Assembly (NCBI GenBank): GCA_902596165.1
Contig: CACJSU010000003.1
Location: 1 to 64,000, forward strand
From: an uncultured SAR86 cluster bacterium
GTDB lineage: Bacteria > Pseudomonadota > Gammaproteobacteria > Magnimaribacterales > D2472
Direction: 5' to 3'
Length of the DNA: 64,000 nt
Below, in pieces: positions 20,626 to 30,764 of the stretch. How positions within the stretch are numbered: the first letter of the stretch is position 1; each line of letters opens with the position of its first letter. The notes beneath the pieces were generated by a model. That model did no database searches. It had not been told where the DNA came from and worked only from the letters and a program-made list of their open reading frames with translations. The position numbers were made by a program, and so were the translations under genes.

Positions 20626-21192
20626 TTAAGATATAAACGGTTTGAGTTTTTTAACAAGATCAGAAAGCTCTGGCTTAAACTTAATGATTTCATCCATAGA
20701 TAATCCCTCAAGCTCATGAGGAAAAACAAGCCATTTCTCGGTTTCATGAATATAAAAGTCAGGCTTTCTATCTGTTTTATTTTTCTTTGGTTTGAAGTAT
20801 GGGGTGGCTACTTTGATTTCAGGTGTATTTTTTTTACAAGCAGTTTGAAGATCTAAAATTATTTTTTGAATAGATATTCCCGTATCATGTACATCATCAA
20901 CAATTAAAAGCGAATCTTCTGATTCAACCTGTTTAATAATATAGTTAAGGCCATAAACTTGAACCTGACTATCTCTATCATCTATTCCTTTATAATGAGA
21001 AGTTCGAATGGCAATATGATCCGAAGATACGCCGAGGACATCTAAAAACTCCTGAACAGCTATACCAATTGGGGCTCCGCCTCTCCAAACGCCAATAATA
21101 TAGCTGGGACGGTAACCACTTTCATAAACTTTCCATGCTAGCTTAAATGAATCGCTTAATAGCTCATCAGCTTGAATAAATAATTTATCCAT
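20626..21192 (-). CDS. Purine (hypoxanthine/xanthine-type) phosphoribosyltransferase
   Basis: PRPP-binding motif LLIVDDVHDTG, GVWRGGAPIG. Confidence 0.82.
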   Translation of the reverse strand: MDKLFIQADELLSDSFKLAWKVYESGYRPSYIIGVWRGGAPIGIAVQEFLDVLGVSSDHIAIRTSHYKGIDDRDSQVQVYGLNYIIKQVESEDSLLIVDDVHDTGISIQKIILDLQTACKKNTPEIKVATPYFKPKKNKTDRKPDFYIHETEKWLVFPHELEGLSMDEIIKFKPELSDLVKKLKPFIS

Positions 21193-21210
21193 TATTTATT
21201 AATTGCTAAA

Positions 21211-23598
21211 TTAATAGCTCATACTTAATCGAACCATGAATTGACGCGGCGGAATAAGCTCTAATCCAGTTGCAGCCACACCAAAGACATCTGTCATGCT
21301 TGAGTTAACGCCATCTTCATCTGTCGCATTCAGAATTTTAAAGTCCAGCCCCCATTTATCTCCCACAAAATCAATGCTTGCGGTAAGATTCAATAAATCA
21401 TACGAATCAATAGCATCAACAATAGTGTTATTTGATACTCTTTGTTGGAAGTCGCCTCTATGAATGTACTGCATTATTCCAGTAAACATACTTCCAGAAG
21501 CAAGCGCTTTTTCGTAAGTGAGGCTAATGTCAGCTGAAAACTCTGGACTCTTTGCTAATTCATTACCCTTAACGTTTTCTCTTAAACCGTATCGAAGATC
21601 CTCTTGACCAAAGAAATACTGATATGCGTCAACATTATCTAGGACCATATAATCTGAAGTGACCTCTGAATCTAGGAATGATAAATTCATATCTAAGATT
21701 AGTGAGTCAGTTAAAAGACCTTTAAATTCTATTTCGAGACCAGACATTTCTGATTCTGGTATATTTGCTACCCCACCTCTATATGGATCTGGGTCAGTGG
21801 CCTGAAATTGAAGATTCTCATAGGTGTATGAGAAAGCTGCAATATTGGCACGAGCTCTTCCATCCATTAAATCTGTTTTCAAGCCAAACTCAAATGAATC
21901 AACTGTCTCAGCCTCAAATGTAGGAAATACTAATGCAGGAGCTAAAGGTCTTCCAGCAGCAGCATCTTCTATTTCAGTAAAACCAAATGTTAAATTGCTG
22001 CCACCAGGCTTGAAGCCTCTCGAAAAGGATAGGTATGCCATAGCTGAATCAGACAAGTCTAGTTCGCCTGTTATCTTTCCAGTGGTCTCATCTGAAGTAC
22101 CCTTCTCTGTAAAAGTCTCTACATTAAAAAAATTAGTAACATTGGTTTCAAATGTATCTTCTGAATATCTCATCCCAGCAACCAAACGAAAATCATCACT
22201 GACGCTGTATGTTCCTTGCCCATAAAATGAATATGATTCTCGGGTTGGACGCGCATCAGTCACAAAATCCCAATCGGCTCCAAAGACATCAAACCTGCCT
22301 GGAATACCGTAATCATGGGTGTAGCAATATGCCGGGTTTGCAAATGATTCTCCACATAGATATCTTAATTGCCCAGTTAAGTCATTATCTCTATAGCCCC
22401 TTATGGTATTTTCTATTTCATGCTCCATATAGAAAGCACCAATTGTCCAATCAAGCTTTCCATTTAGGATTGGTTCATTAGAAATTAAATTTATTTCAAA
22501 CGTAGTTGTATCTACAATAGAGGTTTCAGGGTTAAATTCAGCTCTTTGATAACGCGCATATTTGCATTCGTCAGGCTGAGGAAAAATTTTTATACAAACC
22601 TGTTGGACTGGAGGTAGCCCTGGAATAGATTTAACAAAGTCGCCATAGTTATGCCTATCATTGTCTCTTACAACCAAAATATCATCTTCCTGAATGCTAG
22701 CCATGGCTTTAAGAGATGCAAACCCTAAATCAGATTCATAAATTGCAGCAAAAACTGAGGACGTTAGTTCATGTTTCGATAAAGTATCTTGAGATAATTT
22801 TCTTATATTTGGAGTGGGATCATCAATACCCCGCATAGCTGATCCATTTCTATCAACTTCAAAAAACTGACCAAAAAATCTTAAGCTTGAGCTCTCATCC
22901 AGATCAATCAGCAGATCACCGCGGAAACTAACGCTACTTGCATCATCCAAGTCTTGTCCAGTAAAAATGTTATCACTAAAACCATCTCTCTCAGTGATGG
23001 CAAAAGAAACTCTACTGGCAATATTTGATCCAAGAGGAATATTGTTAGATGTGCGAAATTTTGTTAACCCATAATTGCCAAAAGTAATGTCAGATTTACC
23101 TAAATATTCATCCATTGATGGTTTTTTACTAATGACGTTAATGGCTCCACCAGTTGAGTTTTGGCCAAATAAGGTCCCTTGTGGCCCTCTTATAACTTCA
23201 ATTCTATCCACATCAATAAAATCGGTTTGAAGAGCGAACGGAGAGGCAATAAAAATTCCATCCATGTGAAATGCTACTGATGGAGCTGCAATAGCATTTT
23301 GATTTGTCTCATTCCCAACTCCTCTAATAGAAATAACAGTTTTGTAACCTTCATTTTTAGCAACAGTTACCCCGGGAACAATGGCACTTAAATCTACCAT
23401 TGATTCGATATTTTTGGATTCTATATCCTGGTCACTAATAGCTGTAACTGCTTGAGAAATATCTTGAAGACTTTCACTTCGCTTTTCAGCTGTGACAAAA
23501 ACTTCTTCAATGACATTGTCTTGCGACAATAAAGGCAACCCAAAAAATAACAATGAAATTGATAATAAGAAATTTCTATTAAAGGGAATGTGGTTCAT
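21211..23598 (-). CDS. TonB-dependent outer membrane receptor
   Basis: Signal peptide, TonB-box-like EEVFVTAEKR, plug domain (VEVIRGPQGTLFGQNSTGGAINVISKKP-type), C-terminal barrel; ATG at 23598 preceded by AGGGTG. Confidence 0.93.
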   Translation of the reverse strand: MNHIPFNRNFLLSISLLFFGLPLLSQDNVIEEVFVTAEKRSESLQDISQAVTAISDQDIESKNIESMVDLSAIVPGVTVAKNEGYKTVISIRGVGNETNQNAIAAPSVAFHMDGIFIASPFALQTDFIDVDRIEVIRGPQGTLFGQNSTGGAINVISKKPSMDEYLGKSDITFGNYGLTKFRTSNNIPLGSNIASRVSFAITERDGFSDNIFTGQDLDDASSVSFRGDLLIDLDESSSLRFFGQFFEVDRNGSAMRGIDDPTPNIRKLSQDTLSKHELTSSVFAAIYESDLGFASLKAMASIQEDDILVVRDNDRHNYGDFVKSIPGLPPVQQVCIKIFPQPDECKYARYQRAEFNPETSIVDTTTFEINLISNEPILNGKLDWTIGAFYMEHEIENTIRGYRDNDLTGQLRYLCGESFANPAYCYTHDYGIPGRFDVFGADWDFVTDARPTRESYSFYGQGTYSVSDDFRLVAGMRYSEDTFETNVTNFFNVETFTEKGTSDETTGKITGELDLSDSAMAYLSFSRGFKPGGSNLTFGFTEIEDAAAGRPLAPALVFPTFEAETVDSFEFGLKTDLMDGRARANIAAFSYTYENLQFQATDPDPYRGGVANIPESEMSGLEIEFKGLLTDSLILDMNLSFLDSEVTSDYMVLDNVDAYQYFFGQEDLRYGLRENVKGNELAKSPEFSADISLTYEKALASGSMFTGIMQYIHRGDFQQRVSNNTIVDAIDSYDLLNLTASIDFVGDKWGLDFKILNATDEDGVNSSMTDVFGVAATGLELIPPRQFMVRLSMSY

Positions 23599-23770
23599 AA
23601 AAATCACCCTAAGTTTTTTATGTTAATTATTTTGAAGTCTCTAAGAAACTTGTATATCTTTGATTGATGCAACATTAATGCCAAAAAACTGAAAATAGAT
23701 ATAAATTAAGTCTTCAGCTAAAAAGCTTTAAATTATTGGATCAATCTATATTTGCTTAAAGTTATATTTG

Positions 23771-23807
23771 AACTTATAACAATCTAATATTATAAGTTGT
23801 AAACTTA
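23771..23807. promoter_or_regulatory. Nested inverted repeats upstream of the NCS2 permease gene
   Basis: AACTTATAA (23771-23779) / TTATAAGTT (23790-23798) and TAAGTT-GTA-AACTTA (23793-23807), in the divergent intergenic region. Confidence 0.4.
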
Positions 23808-23833
23808 AATTTTAAATAAAAATATTTAATTTA

Positions 23834-25123
23834 ATGCTAGAAAAAATTTTCAAGTTAGAAGAAAACAATACGTCGATTAAAACTGAATTAGTTGCTGGCT
23901 TTACTACATTTATAACAATGGCCTATATCATTTTTGTTAATCCGCAAATGATGGCGATGGCTGGGATGGATCAAGGCGCTAGTTTTGTAGGGACCTGTTT
24001 GGCTGCTGCAATAGCATGCATATTGATGGGTCTTTACGCTAATTGGCCAATTGGATTAGCTCCTGGAATGGGACTTAATGCATTCTTTACCTATACGGTA
24101 GTTGGTGAGATGGGATATTCGTGGGAAATTGCCCTTGGTGCAGTATTTATCGCTGGTATTTTATTTTGGATAATGAGTATTACCCCTGTTCGACAATGGA
24201 TGTTAGAGAGCATACCAATGAATCTTAGAATTGCTATGGGATCTGGTGTGGGTCTCTTTATAGGACTTATTGGTTTAAAAAATGGTGGGATTATTGTTCC
24301 AAATGAAGTAACACTTTTGAGCTTAGGAAATTTTCTGAGAACTGAGACTATCCTCTCTATGCTTGGATTTCTTTTAATAGCAATTCTTGCAGTTAGAAAA
24401 GTACCAGGCGCAATACTCCTTGGTGTAATGATGGTAACAGTTGCATCAATTTTTATTGGCATTGTTCAATTTCAAGGATTGATTTCCTACCCTCCAGCTT
24501 TTTTGCCTGTATTTATGAAATTAGATATTTTGGGTGCGCTAGATTTAGCTATGATCAGTGTCATTATGTCTTTTCTATTTGTAAACTTATTTGATACTGC
24601 AGGAACACTCCTAGGGGTTGCCAACCAAGCAAAGTTAGTAGATGAATCTGGAAATGTAAATAATCTTGATAAAGCTCTTAAGGCTGATAGTTCTTCTAGT
24701 GCTGTTGGAGCTTTTTTAGGTTGCGCGCCAGTTACAAGCTATGTTGAAAGTTCTGCCGGAGTTGAGGCTGGTGGCAGGACAGGATTAACTGCAATAACCG
24801 TAGGTTTTTTATTTTTAATTGCAATTTTCTTTTCACCTTTAGCAAACATCATCCCTGCACATGCAACTTCTGGAGCACTTGTATATGTAGCAATATTAAT
24901 GTTAAGCGGAATGGAAAGGCTTAACTGGTCTGATGCATCCGAACTTCTACCGGCACTGATAATAATTGTGATGATTCCATTAACTTTTTCTATTGCAAAC
25001 GGAATTGCTCTAGGCTTTATATCCTACGTTGTGTTGAAAATTGCCTCAGGAAGAATTGTAGAAATATCTCCAGGTGCCTGGTTTCTAACTTTGGTATTCT
25101 TATCTAAATTTATATTGCTTTAA
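23834..25123 (+). CDS. NCS2-family nucleobase permease (AzgA/GhxP-like, probably hypoxanthine/guanine/adenine)
   Basis: LAPGMGLNAFFTYTVV, LFDTAGTLLGVANQAKLVDESGN, APVTSYVESSAGVEAGGRTGLTA. Confidence 0.9.
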   Translation: MLEKIFKLEENNTSIKTELVAGFTTFITMAYIIFVNPQMMAMAGMDQGASFVGTCLAAAIACILMGLYANWPIGLAPGMGLNAFFTYTVVGEMGYSWEIALGAVFIAGILFWIMSITPVRQWMLESIPMNLRIAMGSGVGLFIGLIGLKNGGIIVPNEVTLLSLGNFLRTETILSMLGFLLIAILAVRKVPGAILLGVMMVTVASIFIGIVQFQGLISYPPAFLPVFMKLDILGALDLAMISVIMSFLFVNLFDTAGTLLGVANQAKLVDESGNVNNLDKALKADSSSSAVGAFLGCAPVTSYVESSAGVEAGGRTGLTAITVGFLFLIAIFFSPLANIIPAHATSGALVYVAILMLSGMERLNWSDASELLPALIIIVMIPLTFSIANGIALGFISYVVLKIASGRIVEISPGAWFLTLVFLSKFILL

Positions 25124-25132
25124 TAATGTGAC

Positions 25133-26596
25133 TTAGCTTCTTTGGTAATTTGGAGCTTCTTTTGTGATCATGACATCGTGAACGTGACTTTCAGTAATTC
25201 CAGCGTTTGTAATCTCAACAAATTGAGTCTCATGATGCATATCCTCAATTGTTTTACATCCAACATATCCCATGCTCTGTCGTATACCTCCAATCAATTG
25301 ATCAATTACATTTACAACCCAACCCTTAAACGGCACTCTTCCCTCAACTCCCTCGGGAACCATCTTTTCATTGCTTATACCATCTTGAGAGTATCTGTTT
25401 GTATCATTTCTTTCACTCATTGCTCCAATAGAGCCCATTCCCCTGTATGTTTTAAAACTTCGACCTTGATATAGTTCTAATTCTCCAGGAGCTTCCTCTG
25501 TTCCAGCAAAAATACCTCCAAGCATTACTGCATCTGCACCAGCTGCAAGTGCTTTAGAAATATCACCTGAAAATCTAATACCTCCATCAGCAATTAGTGG
25601 AATATTTTTGGAAGATAGCTTTTCTTTTATTGAAAGGATAGCTGTGATCTGAGGCACTCCAATTCCTGCAATAATCCTCGTTGTACAAATTGACCCTGGA
25701 CCCATTCCAATCTTAACTGAATCAACACCTGCATCGATTAACGCTTGAGCTCCATCTGGAGTAGCAACATTACCACCCATAACATCTATTTCTGGAAACT
25801 CCTTTTTTATGAGTTTAATAGTGTTGATTACATTCTGAGAATGGCCATGAGCACTATCAATTACAAATAAATCAACCCCAGCCTCAAACAAAGCTTTAGC
25901 TCTATCTAAAGTATCAGCTCCCGTTCCAAGAGCAGCACCAACTTGTAACTGACCTCTAGAATCCTTAGTTGCAAGAGGATGCTCAGCCGATTTATCAATA
26001 TCTTTCATGGTAACCAATCCAGTTAAAGAATTTTCCTCATCTGTAACTAGGATTTTTTCAATTCTATTGTTGTACATTAATTTTTTAACTTCTTCTTGAT
26101 CAAAGCCTTCTTTTACTGTTATTAATTTCTCATAAGGCGTCATGATCGAAGAAACTAATTCAGATAAGTTATCTGCATATCTAAAGTCTCTCCTGGTAAC
26201 AATTCCCATTAACTTTCCATTATCAACAACTGGCATACCTGAAATACTGAGCTCGTTTGTTAATTGCATAAGCTCACTGATTGTTTTGGTTGATTGAATA
26301 GTTGAAGGGTCTCTGACAACGCCACTTTCATATTTTTTTACAGCTTTGACTTCTGCGGCCTGTTCTTCAATTGAGTTATTTTTGTGCAGAATTCCTATTC
26401 CACCATTCTCAGCAAGCGCAATTGCCATTGCAGCCTCCGTCACTGTATCCATCGCAGCAGATATCAGAGGAATTTTTAATGATATATTTCTTGAAACCTT
26501 TGTTTCTAATTGCGCTTCGGCAGGAAGGAAATCCGTAAATCTAGGCAAAAGCAGTACGTCATCAAAGGTTAAGGCTTTCAGTTTGATCTTTTCCAT
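25133..26596 (-). CDS. guaB: IMP dehydrogenase
   Basis: [38 protein letters not shown]-domain insert, C-terminal barrel. Confidence 0.97.
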   Translation of the reverse strand: MEKIKLKALTFDDVLLLPRFTDFLPAEAQLETKVSRNISLKIPLISAAMDTVTEAAMAIALAENGGIGILHKNNSIEEQAAEVKAVKKYESGVVRDPSTIQSTKTISELMQLTNELSISGMPVVDNGKLMGIVTRRDFRYADNLSELVSSIMTPYEKLITVKEGFDQEEVKKLMYNNRIEKILVTDEENSLTGLVTMKDIDKSAEHPLATKDSRGQLQVGAALGTGADTLDRAKALFEAGVDLFVIDSAHGHSQNVINTIKLIKKEFPEIDVMGGNVATPDGAQALIDAGVDSVKIGMGPGSICTTRIIAGIGVPQITAILSIKEKLSSKNIPLIADGGIRFSGDISKALAAGADAVMLGGIFAGTEEAPGELELYQGRSFKTYRGMGSIGAMSERNDTNRYSQDGISNEKMVPEGVEGRVPFKGWVVNVIDQLIGGIRQSMGYVGCKTIEDMHHETQFVEITNAGITESHVHDVMITKEAPNYQRS

Positions 26597-26674
26597 AACG
26601 GATTATAGCGTATGCCATTATTAAAAAAAAGATTAGTGCTACGAAGCTATAAATATAACTTTATCTAAATAGCA

Positions 26675-27016
26675 CTATAATGCATTAAAAATTTCATCAG
26701 ATTTAGCAGCGCAAATGAAATCATTCATGTGCAAACCCTTAATCTTATGTGACCACCACTCTATGCATACTCTGCCCCATTCGAGGGTAATTTTTGGATG
26801 ATGATTTTGTGATTCTGCCAAATCAGCAATTAAATTAGTAAAAGCAATAGATTTCTCATAATTAATTAATTTAAATTCTTTTGTAAGTTTTGAAATATCT
26901 GCATTATCAATGATCCAACCATCAAGGTCTTTTAAAAGCTCTATCTGTTGATGATGGGGAACTAAAGGAGCGCCTATTTCACATGCGCTGCAAGTTTCCT
27001 TAGAAAGATCTGTCAT
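26675..27016 (-). CDS. phhB: 4a-hydroxytetrahydrobiopterin (pterin-4-alpha-carbinolamine) dehydratase
   Basis: AESQNHHPKITLEWGRVCIEWWSHKIKGLHMNDF pattern. Confidence 0.88.
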   Translation of the reverse strand: MTDLSKETCSACEIGAPLVPHHQQIELLKDLDGWIIDNADISKLTKEFKLINYEKSIAFTNLIADLAESQNHHPKITLEWGRVCIEWWSHKIKGLHMNDFICAAKSDEIFNAL

Positions 27017-28398
27017 ACACCGCCCTTGGTAAGTTTTGTGGGGTTTAATAAAGCCTTTAATTTCTTGAGTGGCAATCCAGTTTCTTTATGAGCAACCTCA
27101 ATAATAGATCTTTTTTCTTTGTATGCTTTTTTAGCAATATTTGCAGCCTTCTCATAACCTATCTCTCTATTCAATGCTGTGACCAGCATTGGATTCATGC
27201 CAAGTGATTCTTCAATATTCTTTTTGTTGACTTTAAAAGTTTTGATTGCTTTATTTGCCAAAAGCGGCATTGAATTAGACATAAGGCTAATACTTTTTAG
27301 TAAGTTGTATGCAATTACTGGAAGCATTACATTTAATTGAAAATTGCCTGACTGGCTTCCTATAGATACCGTTACATCGTTTCCAATTACATCAGCACAA
27401 GCCATTACTACTGCTTCCGGTATCACCGGATTAACCTTGCCAGGCATAATGCTGCTTCCTGGTTGCAAGGCTTCGAGTTCAATTTCTCCCAAACCGGTAA
27501 GTGGCCCACTATTCATCCACCGCAAATCATTAGATATTTTAGTTAACACTAAACTAAGATTTTTTACGCTAGATGATAATTGAGCAGCGGAATCTTGAGC
27601 GCTTAAGGATTTGAAGTAATTTGTTGATGTTTTAACATTGAGTTTTGTTAATTTTGAAACTTCAGCAGCAAATATTTTTCCAAAATCCTTATGAGCATTT
27701 ACTCCTGTTCCAATAGCTGTTCCTCCTTGAGGTAAATAAGCCATTTCTTTCGAAGCTGAAACAATGGATTTCTCAACAGCTTTTAATTGAGCCCTCCATC
27801 CTGATAGTTCTTGTGAGAAATCTATAGGCATTGCATCCATTAAATGCGTTCTTCCAGTTTTTAATTGACCCTTTAGTGATAATGCTTTCTTATCAATAAC
27901 TTTAATTAAGCCTTCTAAAGATGGTAGCAAAAGTCTTTGAGTATCTAATAAAGCAGAAATGCAAATTGCTGTTGGAATGACATCGTTGCTACTTTGGCTC
28001 ATATTTACATGATCATTTGCATTAATTTTAATTCGGGCTTTTTTTGTAGCTAAGTTTGCAATCACCTCATTAGCATTCATATTAGTGCTTGTTCCAGAAC
28101 CGGTCTGAAAAACATCGAGTGGAAATTGACTATCATGTTTACCTAAAAGAACTTCTTTTGATGCAGTTTTAATTGCCTTTGCTTTTCTTGAATCAAGCAA
28201 CTTAAGCTTTTGATTAGATGCAGCAGCGGCAAACTTAATTACCCCTAAGGCTTCTATAAAGCTTCTTCCAAAAGGAAAAGCAAATTTAATACCGCTAATC
28301 TTAAAGTTTTCTAAAGCTCGTTGAGTTTGAGCTCCCCAAAGCGCATCATGAGGGACATTAATTTCTCCCATTGTGTCTTTTTCAATTCTATATTTCAT
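27013..28398 (-). CDS. fumC: Fumarate hydratase class II
   Basis: GSSIMPGKVNPVIPE, fumarase/aspartase fold; ATGA overlap with phhB. Confidence 0.92.
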   Translation of the reverse strand: MKYRIEKDTMGEINVPHDALWGAQTQRALENFKISGIKFAFPFGRSFIEALGVIKFAAAASNQKLKLLDSRKAKAIKTASKEVLLGKHDSQFPLDVFQTGSGTSTNMNANEVIANLATKKARIKINANDHVNMSQSSNDVIPTAICISALLDTQRLLLPSLEGLIKVIDKKALSLKGQLKTGRTHLMDAMPIDFSQELSGWRAQLKAVEKSIVSASKEMAYLPQGGTAIGTGVNAHKDFGKIFAAEVSKLTKLNVKTSTNYFKSLSAQDSAAQLSSSVKNLSLVLTKISNDLRWMNSGPLTGLGEIELEALQPGSSIMPGKVNPVIPEAVVMACADVIGNDVTVSIGSQSGNFQLNVMLPVIAYNLLKSISLMSNSMPLLANKAIKTFKVNKKNIEESLGMNPMLVTALNREIGYEKAANIAKKAYKEKRSIIEVAHKETGLPLKKLKALLNPTKLTKGGV

Positions 28399-28446
28399 AT
28401 TAGCTCCGTAATTGGGTACACTATTTTACACTTTAAGGAATTCATT

Positions 28447-29259
28447 ATGGCAAAAGTTGTACCAATTAGCATAGATATTAATAAAGGAAAGCTTCCCCAA
28501 AAACCAAAAGGCATCAATCAAACTGTTGAATGTTCCACTATTGAGGAAAAAAGACGGCATGAGCTTGAAAAACTAACGGCAGGCTTTAGATTATTTTCTT
28601 ATTTTGGTTATGATGAAGGAGTTGCTGGGCATATAACTGTAAGAGATCCAGAGTTTTCTGACCATTTTTGGGTCAATCCAATAGGCGTTCACTTTGGGCA
28701 GATCAAAGTTTCTGATTTGTTACTTGTTAATCACCAGGGAGCGGTTGTTCAGGGAGATCGATCTGTAAACATTGCAGCATTTACTATTCACTCTCGCCTC
28801 CATATGGCAAGACCAGACGTTAATGCAGCAGCTCACTCTCACTCTATGTATGGTAAAACCTTTTCAACTCTTGGTAAATTTCTTGATCCAATCTCTCAAG
28901 ATTCATGCGCATTCTATGAAAGACAAGCAATTTATGATGATTTTTCTGGTGTCTCCGAAGATACTAATGAGGGAGAAAGGATAGCTAATGCTCTTGGTGA
29001 TAAACAAGTGCTCTTGATGCAGAATCATGGAATCTTATCAACAGGGTCTTCGATTGATATAGCTTTATGGTATTTCTTTTCTCTTGAACGTTGTTGTCAG
29101 TCACAATTAATGGCAGAAGCAGCAGGGAAGCCCACTTTAATCCCTCATGAAACAGCTATCAAAACTAGAGAGTTTATAGCAAATGAGCTCGCAGCATGGG
29201 CAAGCTTTCAGCCCTTATATGACATGATTACTCAAAAAGAGCCTGATTTATTTGATTAA
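28447..29259 (+). CDS. Class II aldolase/adducin family protein
   Basis: GVAGHITVRDPEF, AAAHSHSMYGK, LLMQNHGILSTG; internal ATG at 28447 with AAGGA upstream used as start. Confidence 0.87.
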   Translation: MAKVVPISIDINKGKLPQKPKGINQTVECSTIEEKRRHELEKLTAGFRLFSYFGYDEGVAGHITVRDPEFSDHFWVNPIGVHFGQIKVSDLLLVNHQGAVVQGDRSVNIAAFTIHSRLHMARPDVNAAAHSHSMYGKTFSTLGKFLDPISQDSCAFYERQAIYDDFSGVSEDTNEGERIANALGDKQVLLMQNHGILSTGSSIDIALWYFFSLERCCQSQLMAEAAGKPTLIPHETAIKTREFIANELAAWASFQPLYDMITQKEPDLFD

Positions 29260-29261
29260 AA

Positions 29262-30683
29262 TTAATTGCCAATAATAGCTTTAGTCTCTAGACATTCATT
29301 TAAACCAGAAAGGCCGTGCTCCCTTCCATTACCAGAGGTTTTAAACCCACCAAAAGGTGCTGCAGGACCTCTTGTGCCCCCATTGATGCTAATTTGACCC
29401 GCTCTAATTTTTCTAGCTACTTGTTTTGCATGGTCCTCATCGCCAGATTGAACATAACCTGCTAAGCCATACTCAGTATCATTAGCAATTTCTATAGCTT
29501 CGTCTTCAGACTCATACTTTAAGATACAAAGAACAGGGCCAAAAATTTCTTCTCGTGCAATGGTCATGTCATTGGTAACATCAGCAAAAACTGTTGGCTT
29601 AACAAAATAACCCTCTGAAATACCTTCAGGCCTTCCCAGGCCTCCTGCTACAAGCCGAGCACCTTCATCAATTCCAATTTGAATTAACCTTTGAACTTTT
29701 TCATATTGAACTTTATTAGAAATTGGTCCAATTTTTACACCATCTACTTCTGGCGAACCAACAACTGTTGAATTTGCAACATCAGCAGCCGCTTTAACTG
29801 CCTTTTCATAATTATTGGATGAAACTAGCATTCTTGTTGGCGCATTACATGATTGTCCAGTATTCATGAAGCAATGATTCGCTCCAGCAGCGGCAGCTTT
29901 CTCAATATCAGCATCATCCAGGATAATATTTGCTGATTTGCCACCTAGCTCTTGAGCAACCCTCTTTACAGTTGGAGCTGAGGCAATAGCTACAGCAACT
30001 CCAGCTCGTGTTGAACCTGTAAAATGCATCATATCAATATCTTGATGCTCAGATAGAGCGGCACCAACAATTGGACCCATTCCATTTACAAGATTAAAAA
30101 CTCCTGCCGGAACTTTTGCAGCATCCAATATTTCAGCAAATATAATTCCACAAAAGGGAGTGATTTCACTAGGTTTTAGTACCATGGTACACCCTGATGC
30201 AATTGCAGATGCTACTTTTGTGCACATCTGATTCATGGGCCAATTCCATGGAGTAATCATCCCTATAACTCCTATTGGCTCTTTTCTTACCAAGTAATTA
30301 TTTTCTGTCCCTTCAAATTCAAAAGTTTTTAATACCTCTAAAGTATCTTTAAAATGAGATAAACCCGAGGTAACTTGAGCTACGTTAGAAAGCCATAATG
30401 GCGCGCCCATTTCTAATGAAATTGTTTTTGCTAATTCTTCTGAGCGTTTTTCATATTCTGAAATAATTCTTTCGATCAGCTCAATTCTCTCCTCTTTAGG
30501 AGAAAAGGCAAAAGTTTTAAAGGCACCTTTAGCCGCTTTAACAGCTTCATCTATATCTTCTTTGGTGCCAGCTGAAATCGACCCAATAACAGATTCATCA
30601 GAAGGATTTATAACTTCTATTGTTTCTGAGCCCAATGGATCAACCCATTCCCCATTAATATAAAACTTAAGTTGGTCAGCCAT
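29262..30683 (-). CDS. Aldehyde dehydrogenase family protein
   Basis: MITPWNWPMNQ, ELGGKSANIILDDAD, NTGQSCNAPTR catalytic Cys region. Confidence 0.92.
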   Translation of the reverse strand: MADQLKFYINGEWVDPLGSETIEVINPSDESVIGSISAGTKEDIDEAVKAAKGAFKTFAFSPKEERIELIERIISEYEKRSEELAKTISLEMGAPLWLSNVAQVTSGLSHFKDTLEVLKTFEFEGTENNYLVRKEPIGVIGMITPWNWPMNQMCTKVASAIASGCTMVLKPSEITPFCGIIFAEILDAAKVPAGVFNLVNGMGPIVGAALSEHQDIDMMHFTGSTRAGVAVAIASAPTVKRVAQELGGKSANIILDDADIEKAAAAGANHCFMNTGQSCNAPTRMLVSSNNYEKAVKAAADVANSTVVGSPEVDGVKIGPISNKVQYEKVQRLIQIGIDEGARLVAGGLGRPEGISEGYFVKPTVFADVTNDMTIAREEIFGPVLCILKYESEDEAIEIANDTEYGLAGYVQSGDEDHAKQVARKIRAGQISINGGTRGPAAPFGGFKTSGNGREHGLSGLNECLETKAIIGN

Positions 30684-30764
30684 ATTTATTCCTCACTAAA
30701 AAATCGAATTTTATTATAACGGATGTCTTTTAATTATCGCCAGTATTAGTTTTCGGTCCATAAT

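Noticed and set aside
23608-23833. Purine riboswitch upstream of the NCS2 permease
   Set aside because: By eye no GTTTCTAC / CCNTAAA / GACTA-type core on the permease strand; Infernal with the Rfam purine model would be decisive
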